From: Bacteroidales bacterium MB20-C3-3
GTDB taxonomy: Bacteria > Bacteroidota > Bacteroidia > Bacteroidales > UBA932
NCBI GenBank assembly: GCA_035609245.1
Contig: CP141202.1
Span: forward strand, 2,294,001 to 2,358,000
Reading direction: 5' to 3'
Length of the DNA: 64,000 bases
Shown: piece after piece, positions 19,183 through 30,100 of the stretch
How positions within the stretch are numbered: the first letter of the stretch is position 1
Layout: each line of letters opens with the position of its first letter
Program-made: the position numbers and the translations under genes
The notes under the pieces: model-generated
The model's input: only the letters and a program-made list of their open reading frames with translations
Told to the model about the DNA's origin: nothing
Databases searched by the model: none

Positions 19183-19200
19183 TGAAAATTATTTCACACT
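19183..19200. promoter_or_regulatory. Palindrome upstream of sensor kinase, candidate regulator site
   Basis: TGTGAAA-ATTA-TTTCACA is a perfect inverted repeat ending 15 bases before a near-consensus -7 element. It resembles Crp/Fnr-family operators, but the TGTGA and TCACA half-sites are 8 bases apart instead of 6. Confidence 0.4.
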
Positions 19201-19215
19201 GTCAAGAATCTTTTA

Positions 19216-19223
19216 TACCTTTA
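19216..19223 (+). promoter_or_regulatory. Near-consensus -7 element of the PAS kinase gene
   Basis: TACCTTTA differs from TAnnTTTG only in the last base and lies 23 bases before the ATG at 19247. A weaker element would fit a regulated promoter. Confidence 0.35.
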
Positions 19224-19246
19224 TCTCAGGTTTTTAATGGTCTGTT

Positions 19247-20740
19247 ATGGAGACTCTTTCCAATCATAGCCATCATTATCAGAAAGAGAGAAATGATGAC
19301 GAACTTAAGTTTTACAAAAGTATTTATACAAGTTCCGGGGAGGGTATTTTTCTTACCCGTCCCAATGGTGATATTCTGTCTGCAAATCCAGCTGCTTGCA
19401 GGTTACTTGAGAGATCTGAAGATGAGATTGTATCTGTAGGCAGAAATGGCGTAATTAATACTGAAGATCCAAGGCTGCCCGGGATGCTTAAAGAGAGGAC
19501 TGAAAATGGATTTGTTAAAGGGGAACTTACTTTCAAAAAGAGAGATGGTTCTTTATTTCCCGTTGATTTTACTTCTAATGTTTTTGAATTTGCTCCTGGT
19601 GATCTTAGAACTGTTATTATTTTCAGAGATATTTCAGAGCAAAAACATTCAGAGGAGCTTTTAAAGGCAAGTGAGGAAAAATACCGCAGACTATTTGATA
19701 ACGCTATCGTAGGCGTATTTGTCACTTCTCTTGAGGGGAATTTTCTTTATGTAAACAGAGCTTTTGCAGATATATATGAAACAGAGTCAATTGATAGTTT
19801 GATTAATCTGTCTGTTACTCAGACATACACTAACCCTGAGAAGCGAGATCAATATATTGAGCAACTGAGGAGAGATAAATACCTAAAAAACATTGAAAAT
19901 TCTATCATTACTTTCAAAAACAATATTAAGGATATCATAGTCAGTGTGATAATTGATGATGATAAATTGATAGGCTTTGTCGCCGATAATAGTGAAAGAG
20001 TCGCTTTAATGAATCAACTCAGATCAAAAAATGAAAAGCTGCTCCGCCTCAACAGAACTAAAGACAGGTTTTTCTCAATAATATCTCACGATTTAAGAAC
20101 ATCTTTCAGCTCAATACTTGGTTTCTCTGAGATTCTCTCAAGTGAAATTACAGAGTTATCACATGACGATATAAAGGATTATGCCAACAATATTTATCTC
20201 TCCTCCAGAAGCACATTTGAATTGCTGGAGAATCTGCTGATCTGGGCCCGTTCTCAAAACGGAGATATCAGGATGAATATCAAAAGGGTTAATATAAGCA
20301 ATGTTATTAATGAAGTTGCATCTGTAATGTCTCAGACTGCCAGAATAAAGGGTATAACAGTTATTAATGAGACAGATGATAATATATTTCTCTGTGCAGA
20401 TATGAACTCTATTAAAGTTGTGGTAAGGAACCTTATTTCAAATGCAATTAAATATACCTCAGAAGGAGGTTTGGTTAAAGTTAGCACTCAGATTATCCGG
20501 GATAAAGTAATTGTCTCCGTAAAAGATACCGGTAAGGGCATAAGCGAAGTAGTGCTTTCAACATTATTCAGCGAAAATGATAATATATCAGAGCCGGGAA
20601 CTGCAAATGAAACAGGAACAGGATTTGGATTGATTCTTTGCAAAGAGTTTATTGATTTAAACAGGGGAGAAATTTGGGCTCAAAGCAGCCCCGGTGAAGG
20701 TAGTACTTTTAGTTTTGCCTTGCCGCTTTGCCGGGATTGA
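19247..20740 (+). CDS. PAS-domain sensor histidine kinase, orphan
   Basis: A 497-residue protein without a signal peptide or membrane segment, so a soluble cytoplasmic sensor is likely. Two PAS domains occupy about residues 20-130 and 143-250. The HisKA domain follows with the phosphorylated His at 281 (IISHDLRTSFSSILGFSE). The ATPase domain has the N box (NLISNAIKYTSEGG), the G1 box (VKDTGKGI) and the G2 box (TGTGFGLILCKEF). No response regulator is adjacent, so the partner is elsewhere. The palindrome at 19183-19200 may control it. Confidence 0.93.
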   Translation: METLSNHSHHYQKERNDDELKFYKSIYTSSGEGIFLTRPNGDILSANPAACRLLERSEDEIVSVGRNGVINTEDPRLPGMLKERTENGFVKGELTFKKRDGSLFPVDFTSNVFEFAPGDLRTVIIFRDISEQKHSEELLKASEEKYRRLFDNAIVGVFVTSLEGNFLYVNRAFADIYETESIDSLINLSVTQTYTNPEKRDQYIEQLRRDKYLKNIENSIITFKNNIKDIIVSVIIDDDKLIGFVADNSERVALMNQLRSKNEKLLRLNRTKDRFFSIISHDLRTSFSSILGFSEILSSEITELSHDDIKDYANNIYLSSRSTFELLENLLIWARSQNGDIRMNIKRVNISNVINEVASVMSQTARIKGITVINETDDNIFLCADMNSIKVVVRNLISNAIKYTSEGGLVKVSTQIIRDKVIVSVKDTGKGISEVVLSTLFSENDNISEPGTANETGTGFGLILCKEFIDLNRGEIWAQSSPGEGSTFSFALPLCRD

Positions 20741-20742
20741 CC

Positions 20743-20750
20743 TATCTTTG
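20743..20750 (+). promoter_or_regulatory. -7 promoter element of the GNAT gene
   Basis: TATCTTTG lies 20 bases before the ATG at 20771. A TTG at 20720-20722 sits 20 bases upstream of it as a possible -33 element. Confidence 0.6.
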
Positions 20751-20770
20751 GCATCAAATTAGCCAAATCA

Positions 20771-21256
20771 ATGAAAAGAGGAGATATATCTATCAGAAAT
20801 GCCTCTCCAGAGGATGTGGAGATGATTTTTGATTTCATCTGCGAACTTGCCGTTTACGAAAAGCTCAGAGATGATGTAACAGCCACAACGGACATTCTTA
20901 TGGAGTCTCTGTTTGTTAAGAGACAGGCCGAGGTTATTATTGCTGAAGAGGAGGGGAGAGCGCTGGGTTTTGCGCTCTATTTTCACAATTTTTCCACATT
21001 CAAAGGCAGAGCTTGTCTCTATCTTGAGGACATATTTGTAAAAGAGGAGCACCGGGGAAGAGGCATAGGCAAGATGCTTTTCAAAAGGCTTGCTCAGATA
21101 GCTGTAGAGAGGGGATGTGAAAGGTTTGACTGGGCTGTTCTTGACTGGAACAAACCATCTATTGAATTTTATAAAAGCTTGGGTGCTTTTCCAATGGATG
21201 AGTGGACTGTATTTCGTCTTACCGGAGAATCATTAAAAAGGGTAGCAGAAAAATAA
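20771..21256 (+). CDS. GNAT-family N-acetyltransferase
   Basis: A 161-residue acyltransferase of the diamine/thialysine N-acetyltransferase-like branch. The N terminus has the SIRNASPEDVEMIFDFI pattern. The central strand YLEDIFVKEEHRGRGIGKML contains the R-G-x-G-K acetyl-CoA pyrophosphate loop, and FDWAVLDWNKPSIEFYKSLGA matches the C-terminal motif of that branch. Substrate is not determined, but a polyamine or an amino-acid amine is the family precedent. mgsA follows after 19 bases and may share the promoter. Confidence 0.9.
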   Translation: MKRGDISIRNASPEDVEMIFDFICELAVYEKLRDDVTATTDILMESLFVKRQAEVIIAEEEGRALGFALYFHNFSTFKGRACLYLEDIFVKEEHRGRGIGKMLFKRLAQIAVERGCERFDWAVLDWNKPSIEFYKSLGAFPMDEWTVFRLTGESLKRVAEK

Positions 21257-21275
21257 TAGTTGCTGATAGAAAGAG

Positions 21276-21740
21276 ATGAAAAGAAAAACAATTGCGCTTG
21301 TGGCGCACGACAATAGAAAAAAGGACCTTATTGAGTGGGTTGAGTTTAATAAACAGACTCTTTTGAGGCACAATCTTGTATGCACCGGAACAACCGGAAG
21401 GATGGTAGAGGCTGCTTTAATTCAGAACAAATCAAAAAATGACCCCTCCCTTAACATAACACTGCTTAAATCTGGTCCGCTAGGTGGCGACCAGCAGCTG
21501 GGTGCACTTATATGCGAGGGCAGGGTAGATGTACTGATATTTTTGTGGGACCCAATGCAGCCACAACCACATGATGTGGATGTGAAGGCCCTTTTGAGAA
21601 TATCAAGCCTCTACAATATTCCCACAGCTACAAACAGATCAACTGCAGATTTTATAATATCTTCCGGATTATTTGAGGAGGAGTATGAACCTAAATTGAA
21701 GAGCTTCTCTGAATATCTGGGCAGAAGCGTTGATGTTTAG
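21276..21740 (+). CDS. mgsA: Methylglyoxal synthase
   Basis: MgsA converts dihydroxyacetone phosphate to methylglyoxal and phosphate, an overflow route relieving sugar-phosphate stress. The 154-residue protein shows the family features in order: ALVAHDNRKKDLIEWV, the phosphate-binding TGTTGR loop, GPLGGDQQLG with the catalytic Asp, and DPMQPQPHDVDVKALLR. Length is normal. It is co-directional with the GNAT gene and convergent with the DUF1295 gene, with 15 bases between the stop codons. Confidence 0.96.
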   Translation: MKRKTIALVAHDNRKKDLIEWVEFNKQTLLRHNLVCTGTTGRMVEAALIQNKSKNDPSLNITLLKSGPLGGDQQLGALICEGRVDVLIFLWDPMQPQPHDVDVKALLRISSLYNIPTATNRSTADFIISSGLFEEEYEPKLKSFSEYLGRSVDV

Positions 21741-21755
21741 AGCAGGTTTGCAAAA

Positions 21756-22553
21756 TCAATAGATAAAAGGGAAGACTCTCATGAGTTTTCTCTTTTCTAT
21801 TTCATCTCCCCTCTGCTCTTTGTGTCTCTTCCAAGTGGAGGCGGCTCTGGGGACCAGGTTTGCTGCTGTCCAGAATGCAAAAAGCGCCCCGGGAAGGGAC
21901 CAGCATATTAATGCAAAACCGAGCCACTCAATAAGCTCACCCAGGTAGTTTGGCGATGTAACAAATAGGAATCCCCCGCCGTATGGGATGTAATGTGTTC
22001 CTGGTTTATCTCCGTTTAGGACTCCCTCTCTTCTCGCTTTTCTGAGTCTTCTGTCTGAATCAATGTTGAGTGCCATTCCTCCAAAGAATAACAATGCTCC
22101 AGCTATGAATCTGGGAGAAGCCAGTAATTCCTGCAATTCGCCATAGTAATCCAGAGGAGCATGAGCAAATAGCCACTCACCCTGAAGTACCCCGTTAACA
22201 AGGTTAAAAAATACACCCATTGAGATAATTGAGAGAGGCATCCTCCCATTTCCAACAATAAGGTGTGGGTATATAAAAGCCCTGTGCAGGTAGTGAAGCA
22301 TAAACAGGGAGAAGATTAGCAGATTTCCGCTTTGTGCATCCCTCCCGTACAACAAAAACAGTGTGGCCATTACAATAAAGACAGGAGCCTCCATTAAAAG
22401 CCATCCTGCTTTTGAATTAATTGTTATTCCCCATTTTTTGTCCAAAAGTATTCCGTATCCTGCCTCTATGAAGAAGAGTATTATAAACACAGCCAGACCA
22501 GTTATGGTCATTGCGGCAATTATAAAATAATATGTTTGTAAATTAAAGAGCAT
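21756..22553 (-). CDS. Steroid 5-alpha-reductase/DUF1295-like membrane protein
   Basis: A 265-residue integral membrane protein with about six to seven hydrophobic segments. The C-terminal portion matches the 3-oxo-5-alpha-steroid 4-dehydrogenase domain: GTHYIPYGGGFLFVTSPNYLGELIEW, then NLVPRAASTWKRHKEQ. Members reduce double bonds of lipid-like substrates with NADPH. The bacterial substrate is unknown. Its start overlaps the upstream thioesterase gene by 11 bases, so the two are probably co-translated and may act in the same lipid pathway. Confidence 0.85.
   Translation of the reverse strand: MLFNLQTYYFIIAAMTITGLAVFIILFFIEAGYGILLDKKWGITINSKAGWLLMEAPVFIVMATLFLLYGRDAQSGNLLIFSLFMLHYLHRAFIYPHLIVGNGRMPLSIISMGVFFNLVNGVLQGEWLFAHAPLDYYGELQELLASPRFIAGALLFFGGMALNIDSDRRLRKARREGVLNGDKPGTHYIPYGGGFLFVTSPNYLGELIEWLGFALICWSLPGALFAFWTAANLVPRAASTWKRHKEQRGDEIEKRKLMRVFPFIY
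21765..21796. terminator. Hairpin at the mgsA/DUF1295 junction
   Basis: AAAAGGGAAGACTC pairs with GAGTTTTCTCTTTT across a TCAT loop (14 pairs, with wobbles), with U-rich or A-rich flanks on each side. It lies 24 bases after the mgsA stop, inside the C-terminal codons of the convergent gene. A terminator for mgsA is plausible. Confidence 0.5.
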
Positions 22554-23277
22554 TCGAGAATTTGAATTCTATTTGTACCACTGATGTCTCCCCTTTTTTA
22601 GCCTCAAAGAAGGCCCCTTTGTCGGTTTTGCATTTATAATGATCCAGCGTTTCTCCAATTTTACTTTCATGGTTGAAATTAACAGTGAACTCAGAAATAA
22701 AACCATCTGATGGTATGGTATCGTGGATTGAATCCAGTGCCCACTCCATATATCTTGCGTTATTTGTATGGTTATTCATATCAATATCCGTGAATTCAAC
22801 CACCCTGCTTCTGTATAATTTTAGTTCCGTGGGTGAAATAAGTTTTGGCGCAGGTTTTTCTATTGCATTCACGAGATTAACAGATGGGTGATCGTTTCCG
22901 ATGTGCTGTTCAATCCTCTGTAATCTTCTTGATTCGGTACCAATGATAAGCCATGAGGTTGTGGCAGTTGCTATCTCCTCACCTCCCTCTCCTGTCATAA
23001 TAAAGTCTCTCAGGCCGAATAGTTTATCGCTCCCTTTATGCCAGGTCTTAAAATAGACCTCCTCCCGCCACTTTGGAACTCTGCGGAAAATAACATGAGA
23101 TCTGGATAGTACCCAAATAATTCCCTTTTCCATTAAATTATCATAACCAAAGCCCAGTGCATCTGCATGAAGATTAGCCAGCTCTTGCATCATGAGCATC
23201 ATAGATTGTGGTTTCAGAGCAGCATTCAGATCTGCTTCATAGCTTTTGATTTTATATGTTTCCTGTAAAGATTTCAT
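22543..23277 (-). CDS. Acyl-ACP thioesterase
   Basis: A 244-residue hot-dog-fold enzyme that releases free fatty acids from acyl carrier protein. Two hot-dog repeats are visible. The first contains ALGFGYDNLMEKGIIWVLSRSHV and the second DIDMNNHTNNARYMEWALD, the N-x-H active-site type segment of the family. The ATG at 23277 is chosen over the in-frame ATG at 23304 because a full TACATTTG -7 element ends 2 bases before the latter, which would place that codon upstream of the transcription start. It is divergent from pyrG and overlaps the DUF1295 gene by 11 bases. Confidence 0.87.
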   Translation of the reverse strand: MKSLQETYKIKSYEADLNAALKPQSMMLMMQELANLHADALGFGYDNLMEKGIIWVLSRSHVIFRRVPKWREEVYFKTWHKGSDKLFGLRDFIMTGEGGEEIATATTSWLIIGTESRRLQRIEQHIGNDHPSVNLVNAIEKPAPKLISPTELKLYRSRVVEFTDIDMNNHTNNARYMEWALDSIHDTIPSDGFISEFTVNFNHESKIGETLDHYKCKTDKGAFFEAKKGETSVVQIEFKFSNAL

Positions 23278-23306
23278 TAATAGTTTTTTGGTATATTTAT
23301 TCATAG

Positions 23307-23314
23307 CAAATGTA
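23307..23314 (-). promoter_or_regulatory. -7 promoter element of the thioesterase gene
   Basis: TACATTTG on the minus strand matches TAnnTTTG and decides the start codon choice of the thioesterase (29 bases from motif to ATG). Confidence 0.55.
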
Positions 23315-23346
23315 GGGAATTCTTGCGGAAAACGATTGGAAAGTAT

Positions 23347-23354
23347 TATCTTTG
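23347..23354 (+). promoter_or_regulatory. -7 promoter element of pyrG
   Basis: TATCTTTG lies 31 bases before the pyrG ATG, with a TTG at 23323-23325 as a possible -33 element (21-base spacer). The thioesterase promoter on the other strand lies within the same region. Confidence 0.6.
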
Positions 23355-23367
23355 TATCCCTGTATAA

Positions 23368-24999
<1,632 letters not shown>

Positions 25000-25009
25000 A
25001 TTAGCTTAG

Positions 25010-25780
25010 ATGTGCAGGAATCTCCTCATATTATTTTTAGCTCTTCTCACGGTGCTCTCACCAATGACAGCCTCCTGTCAGCAAACAAAGAGCTCTTCAT
25101 TAAAGGTGAAGGTGCTGGAGAACATCCCTCACGGGACAAACATCTATACGCAGGGTCTTTTTATTGATGGAGATATTCTGTATGAAAGCTCAGGTCAATA
25201 TGGAAGTTCTTTCTTCAGAAGCGCAAATCTTAAAACAGGACAAACTATAAAGACATTCGCCCTCCAGTCAAATTACTTTGCGGAGGGAGCCGTTATGCTG
25301 AATAACAGAATATATCTTCTAACCTGGATGGAGAGAGTTGTTTTTGTTATTGATAAAAATACATTTAAAGAGATAGGCAAACTTAACAATCCCAGAGAGG
25401 GATGGGGCCTTACATCAGATGGGACACATCTGATTATGAGCGATGGCACTCATAATTTGTACTTCAATGACCCTATGAATTTTATGACAAAAAAAATTCT
25501 TGAGGTAAAACTAAATGGTAAGCCTCTAAAGCAGCTTAATGAACTTGAATGGATTGAGGGAGAAATATGGGCAAATGTCTACATGACAGATACAATAGTC
25601 ATAATTAATCCTCAAACAGGCAATGTCAGGGCAACCATTAACTGTTCCGGCCTTTTACCGGCATCTCTCAGAAGCCCGAGAACAGATGTTCTCAATGGTA
25701 TTGCATACGATAAGACAAACAAGCAGGTTTATCTAACCGGTAAATACTGGCCAAGGATGTTCAGAGTCTCTGTTCAGTAA
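25010..25780 (+). CDS. Glutaminyl-peptide cyclotransferase, probable lipoprotein
   Basis: A 256-residue protein of the plant/bacterial-type glutamine cyclotransferase family, a five-bladed propeller that converts N-terminal Gln to pyroglutamate. Family signatures are NIYTQGLFIDGDILYESSG, FAEGAVMLNNRIYLLTW, REGWGLTSDG, LNELEWIEGEIWANVY and DVLNGIAYD near the C terminus. The signal peptide ends TASC, which reads as a lipobox, so the protein is probably membrane-anchored in the periplasm. Many exported Bacteroidota proteins start with Gln after signal cleavage (several in this window end the signal at AQ or SQ), a plausible substrate pool. Confidence 0.93.
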   Translation: MCRNLLILFLALLTVLSPMTASCQQTKSSSLKVKVLENIPHGTNIYTQGLFIDGDILYESSGQYGSSFFRSANLKTGQTIKTFALQSNYFAEGAVMLNNRIYLLTWMERVVFVIDKNTFKEIGKLNNPREGWGLTSDGTHLIMSDGTHNLYFNDPMNFMTKKILEVKLNGKPLKQLNELEWIEGEIWANVYMTDTIVIINPQTGNVRATINCSGLLPASLRSPRTDVLNGIAYDKTNKQVYLTGKYWPRMFRVSVQ

Positions 25781-25796
25781 TTTTTGTTCCTCATCT

Positions 25797-25990
25797 CCTC
25801 CCCGGTCAACCGCAGCCCCTCCGGAACTTTTCCTCCTCATCCGCTTCGCTTCTTCCGGCGGAGGTTCCTTCGTCCAAAAGGTATCCCTGACCCCCTCCCC
25901 AGTCAACCGCAGCCCCTCCGGAACTTTTCCTCCTCATCCGCTTCGCTTCTTCCGGCGGAGGTTCCTTCGTGTCTCGGTTGACCGGGGAGG
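25797..25990. repeat. Intergenic repeat element: two 77-bp direct copies inside 16-bp inverted ends
   Basis: Copies at 25797-25873 and 25894-25970 differ at one base only (G at 25804, A at 25901). The first 16 bases of copy one reappear inverted at 25975-25990, so the unit has matching inverted ends. Each copy also holds internal complementary C/T-rich and G-rich parts (CCTCCGG and CCGGCGGAGG). No protein is supported. Confidence 0.85.
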
Positions 25991-26337
25991 GGGTGTGGCA
26001 ATCTTTTCACAGGGTTTAAGGGTTTGCGGCTGAAACTTTGTACTTGTGCCGCTATAACGAACAGATAGAAAACAAGTTATAGCCGTACAAATCAGCCACT
26101 GGCCCGCACGGTTCTCCCAAAATCATCTGCCGAATGGCCAACTCTGGCCTGGCGGGCGGGTATCCGCCAAGCCTCACGCCAATTCACCGTCTCCCGCCAA
26201 GTTTAAAAGGTGCTTTGCAGTTTATACGGCCGGTTCCCGGCCGGTTATCCGTCATACCCGCACCTCTTTAACGAGAAGATAAATAGTATGTTACAGCCCC
26301 ACGGATCTGCCGGGGAGTGGGATTCATTAGACTTCTG
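25991..26337. other. Gene-free, GC-rich stretch with many hairpins
   Basis: No convincing gene is present. Several stem-loops are visible: GCTATAAC and GTTATAGC near 26050-26085; GGCCA-ACTC-TGGCC near 26136; and CGGCCGG-TTC-CCGGCCG near 26228-26244. GC content exceeds that of the flanking genes. It may be a structured RNA or a repeat shared with other Bacteroidota, but I could not match it to tmRNA, RNase P, SRP or 6S RNA. It separates the convergent glutaminyl cyclase and mnmD genes. Confidence 0.45.
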
Positions 26338-27039
26338 TTAAGAAAGAGGTTTCTCTGCTCTGATAATGTGTTTTTTCCCTTTAGGGCCACGAAGCCGCTT
26401 CACCTCAAACCCCGATTCTCTTAAAGCCCTTTTCACAATTCCCTTTGATGAATATGTTACAAGAATTCCACCAGGTTTCAGGGCTCTGAACAGCTCTTTG
26501 AAGATTTCATCACGCCATAATTCCGGTTGAGTTTCAGGAGAAAATGCGTCGTAGTATATGATGTCAATACTCTTACCGGCGATCTTTGGAAATGCATCTT
26601 CAAACGAGTTCTCAACTTTTTCAAGTATCATCTTTTCACATAGGGTTGTAATTTCATTCCATGGAGAACTGTGAATGTTTTTGCAGATGGACACAGACTC
26701 TTTATTTCCGGGAAAGAGAGATGGGTAATCAAGCAGCTCAGCCTCATCAATCGTAACAGGAAATTTTTCTACAGCAATGTAGTTTATACTATTCATCTGA
26801 AGATGATTGTCAAGTTCAATGGCAGTGAGCAGACAGTTGAGACCTGTCCCTAATCCCGCCTCAAGAACAGCAATATCTGACCTTTCGGGATATTTGGAAA
26901 TGTAATATTTAAGACCCTCACGAATGAAGATGTGCAGACTCTCTGAGAGAGCTCCGTGAACGGAGTGGTAAGATTCGTTGTAATCTTCAAGTGTTAATGT
27001 ATTGGACCCATCTTCGCTTGTGGTAACTCTTCTTCTCAT
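26338..27039 (-). CDS. mnmD: tRNA 5-methylaminomethyl-2-thiouridine methyltransferase, stand-alone MnmD
   Basis: A 233-residue SAM-dependent methyltransferase corresponding to the N-terminal half of E. coli MnmC, without the FAD-dependent oxidase half. It would methylate the aminomethyl group of U34 in certain tRNAs. Visible are the start motif YNESYHSVHGALSES, the SAM loop EAGLGTGLNCLL, and the diagnostic YYDAFSPETQPELW. A single-domain form is common in Bacteroidota. It is divergent from secA with its own -7 element 22 bases upstream. Confidence 0.9.
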   Translation of the reverse strand: MRRRVTTSEDGSNTLTLEDYNESYHSVHGALSESLHIFIREGLKYYISKYPERSDIAVLEAGLGTGLNCLLTAIELDNHLQMNSINYIAVEKFPVTIDEAELLDYPSLFPGNKESVSICKNIHSSPWNEITTLCEKMILEKVENSFEDAFPKIAGKSIDIIYYDAFSPETQPELWRDEIFKELFRALKPGGILVTYSSKGIVKRALRESGFEVKRLRGPKGKKHIIRAEKPLS

Positions 27040-27061
27040 AGTAAAGTATATATAACGGATG

Positions 27062-27069
27062 CAAATTTA
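27062..27069 (-). promoter_or_regulatory. -7 promoter element of mnmD
   Basis: TAAATTTG on the minus strand lies 22 bases before the mnmD ATG and 21 bases from the oppositely directed secA element. Confidence 0.55.
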
Positions 27070-27090
27070 CCTCTTTAACTCTATTTTTTT

Positions 27091-27098
27091 TATCTTTG
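27091..27098 (+). promoter_or_regulatory. -7 promoter element of secA
   Basis: TATCTTTG lies 38 bases before the secA ATG. No clear -33 TTG is seen. Confidence 0.55.
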
Positions 27099-27136
27099 CG
27101 GGATAGTCAAAGTAAATAAAGATAAAAATCATATAG

Positions 27137-30100
27137 ATGGCACTATTTAATGCTCTGCTAAAAAAGTTCTTTGGAACAAAGGCAGAAAGGGATCTAAAAG
27201 AGATCAACCCCTACCTGGCCAAGATTCAGGAGGCATATTCCAGATTCGACAGCCTCTCAAATGACCAGCTGAGGGGAGAGACCGCCAGATTAAAAAAAGT
27301 AATTTCTGACAGGATATCTGTTGAGGAGTCAAGAATTTTAGAACTCAAAGGTAAACTTGAGGATGTAATGATAGATGTCTCTGAAAAGGAGGCTCTTGCT
27401 ACAGAAGTTGATAAAATTACAAAAAGAATTGACGAGAAGATAGAGGAGGTTTTACTTGAAGTTTTACCTGAGGCTTTTGCAATCGTTAAATCAACTGCAA
27501 GAAGATTTAAGGAGAATGAGAAACTTGAAGTAACTGCTGCCTCTCTTGACAGAGACATAGCCGCAAAACACGATTATGTGGAGATATCGGGAGACAAAGC
27601 AATATGGAAGACAAGCTGGATGGCCGGAGGAAACATGATAAAGTGGGACATGGTCCACTATGATGTTCAGCTGATTGGTGGTGTTGTTCTTCACCAGGGA
27701 AAAATTGCCGAGATGGCGACAGGAGAGGGTAAAACACTTGTGGCTACTCTGCCTGTATTTTTGAATGCGCTTGCGGCAAAAGGTGTTCATGTAGTAACTG
27801 TAAATGATTATCTCTCCAAAAGAGACTCGGAGTGGATGGGTCCTCTCTACCAGTTCCATGGTTTAAGGGTTGATTGTATTGACAAGCATGAACCAAACAG
27901 CGAGGCCAGAAAATATGCTTACAAAGCAGACATCACATTTGGTACAAACAATGAGTTTGGCTTTGACTATCTGAGAGATAATATGGCAATAAATCAGGAG
28001 GATCTGGTTCAGAGAAAACATCACTATGCTATTGTGGATGAGGTTGACTCGGTTCTTGTTGACGATGCCAGAACACCCCTGATTATCAGCGGACCTGTCC
28101 CAAAAGGAGATGACCAGCAATTTAACGAATACAAACCTTTTGTTGAGAGAATATACAGCGCACAGAGAAATCTGGTTACTCAGCTTCTCAATGAGGCTAA
28201 GAAAAAAATCGCTGAGGGAGACGAGACAGAAGGGGGTAAACTATTATTGAGAGCTCATAAAGGATTGCCAAAATACAATCCTCTTATTAAATATCTGAGC
28301 GAACCGGGTATTAAACAAATTCTGGGCAAAACAGAGAACTTCTATATGCAGGACAATAACAAGCAGATGCATATAGTAACAGACGATCTCTATTTTATTA
28401 TTGAGGAGAAGCAGAAATCTGTAGAACTGACTGATAAAGGGCACGAACTCATTTCAAAAAGTGTGAGTGACAGCAAATTCTTTATCCTGCCTGATATTGG
28501 ATCTGAAGTAGCCGAGCTTGACAAGAGGGAGATGAGTCCGGAAGATAAGCTTGCAGCAAAGGATTCCCTTCTTGCGGATTATGCAATCAAGAGCGAAAGA
28601 GTCCATACGGTTAATCAGCTCCTTAAGGCATACACAATGTTTGAGAAAGATGTTGAGTATGTTGTTTTAGATAACAAAATAAAAATTGTAGACGAGCAGA
28701 CAGGCCGTATCCTCGAGGGAAGAAGATATTCAGATGGATTGCACCAGGCAATTGAGGCAAAGGAGATGGTTAAAGTAGAGGCAGCAACACAGACCTTTGC
28801 AACTATTACCCTTCAGAATTACTTCAGGATGTACCATAAGCTTGCCGGTATGACCGGTACTGCTGAGACAGAGGCAGGTGAGTTCTGGTCAATTTACAAA
28901 CTGGATGTAGTTGTTATTCCTACAAACAGGCCAATAACCAGAAAGGATCAAGATGACCTTATTTACAAAACAAAACGGGAGAAATATAACGCCGTAATTG
29001 AGGAGATTGTTAATCTCACAAAGGCAGGCAGACCTGTTCTTGTGGGAACAACATCAGTTGAGGTATCTGAGCTCCTGAGCAGGATGTTAAAGATACGAGG
29101 CATTAAGCATAATGTCCTCAATGCAAAGCAGCACGCCAGAGAGGCAGAAATTGTCGCAGAGGCGGGTCAGCCATCGGCAGTGACCATAGCAACAAATATG
29201 GCCGGTAGGGGAACCGATATTAAACTCGGCCCAGGGGTTAAGGATGCAGGTGGACTTGCAATTATTGGAACTGAGAGACACGACTCAAGACGGGTTGACA
29301 GACAGCTGAGGGGACGTGCGGGAAGACAGGGTGATCCGGGAACTTCAAGTTTCTTTGTATCTCTTGAGGATGATCTTATGCGTCTGTTTGGCTCTGAAAG
29401 AATAGCTGGGCTGGTTGACAGAATGGGGCTTAAAGAGGGAGAGGTTCTTCAACACTCAATGCTTTCAAAATCAATTGAAAGAGCACAAAAGAAGGTTGAG
29501 GAGAATAACTTTGGAATCAGAAAGAGGCTGCTTGAGTACGACGATGTTATGAACTCTCAGAGAGAGGTTATATATACAAGAAGGAAAAATGCTTTAAATG
29601 GCGAGAGGATTGATGTGGATGTTATAAATATGATTAACGACTACTGCGAATCTCTTGTAGCAACACACCATGGTAACTCAGATTACGAAACATTCTCACT
29701 GGATGTTATACGACAGCTGTCAATAGAGCCCGGAGTTGACGAAACAACATACAATAAAGAGTCTCTGAATGTAGTTACAGATGCATTTATTGACAATGTT
29801 ATGCAGGTATACAAACGCAGGGTTGATTCGCTTGTTGAGAGGGCCTGGCCAATAATGAAGCAGATATATGAGACTCAGAGTGCGACTTTTGAAAATATCG
29901 CTGTTCCTGTAAGCGATGGAAACAAAATTATGCAGTTAGTTGTTAATCTTAAAAAGGCATATGACAGCAATGGAAAGGAGCTGGGAAAGGCTCTCAACAA
30001 GATGATCACTCTGCTTATGATTGATGAACACTGGAAAGAGCACCTGAGAGAGATGGATGATCTTAAACAGTCTGTTCAAAATGCAACATACGAACAAAAG

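Noticed and set aside
25784-25981. Open frame of 65 codons on the plus strand in the repeat element
   Set aside because: Its product simply reads the 77-bp repeat twice; no start signal or plausible protein.
26136-26280. Short open frame starting MANSGLAGG in the structured region
   Set aside because: It is fully covered by stem-loops, and an open frame exists on the opposite strand too; RNA or repeat DNA is the simpler reading.
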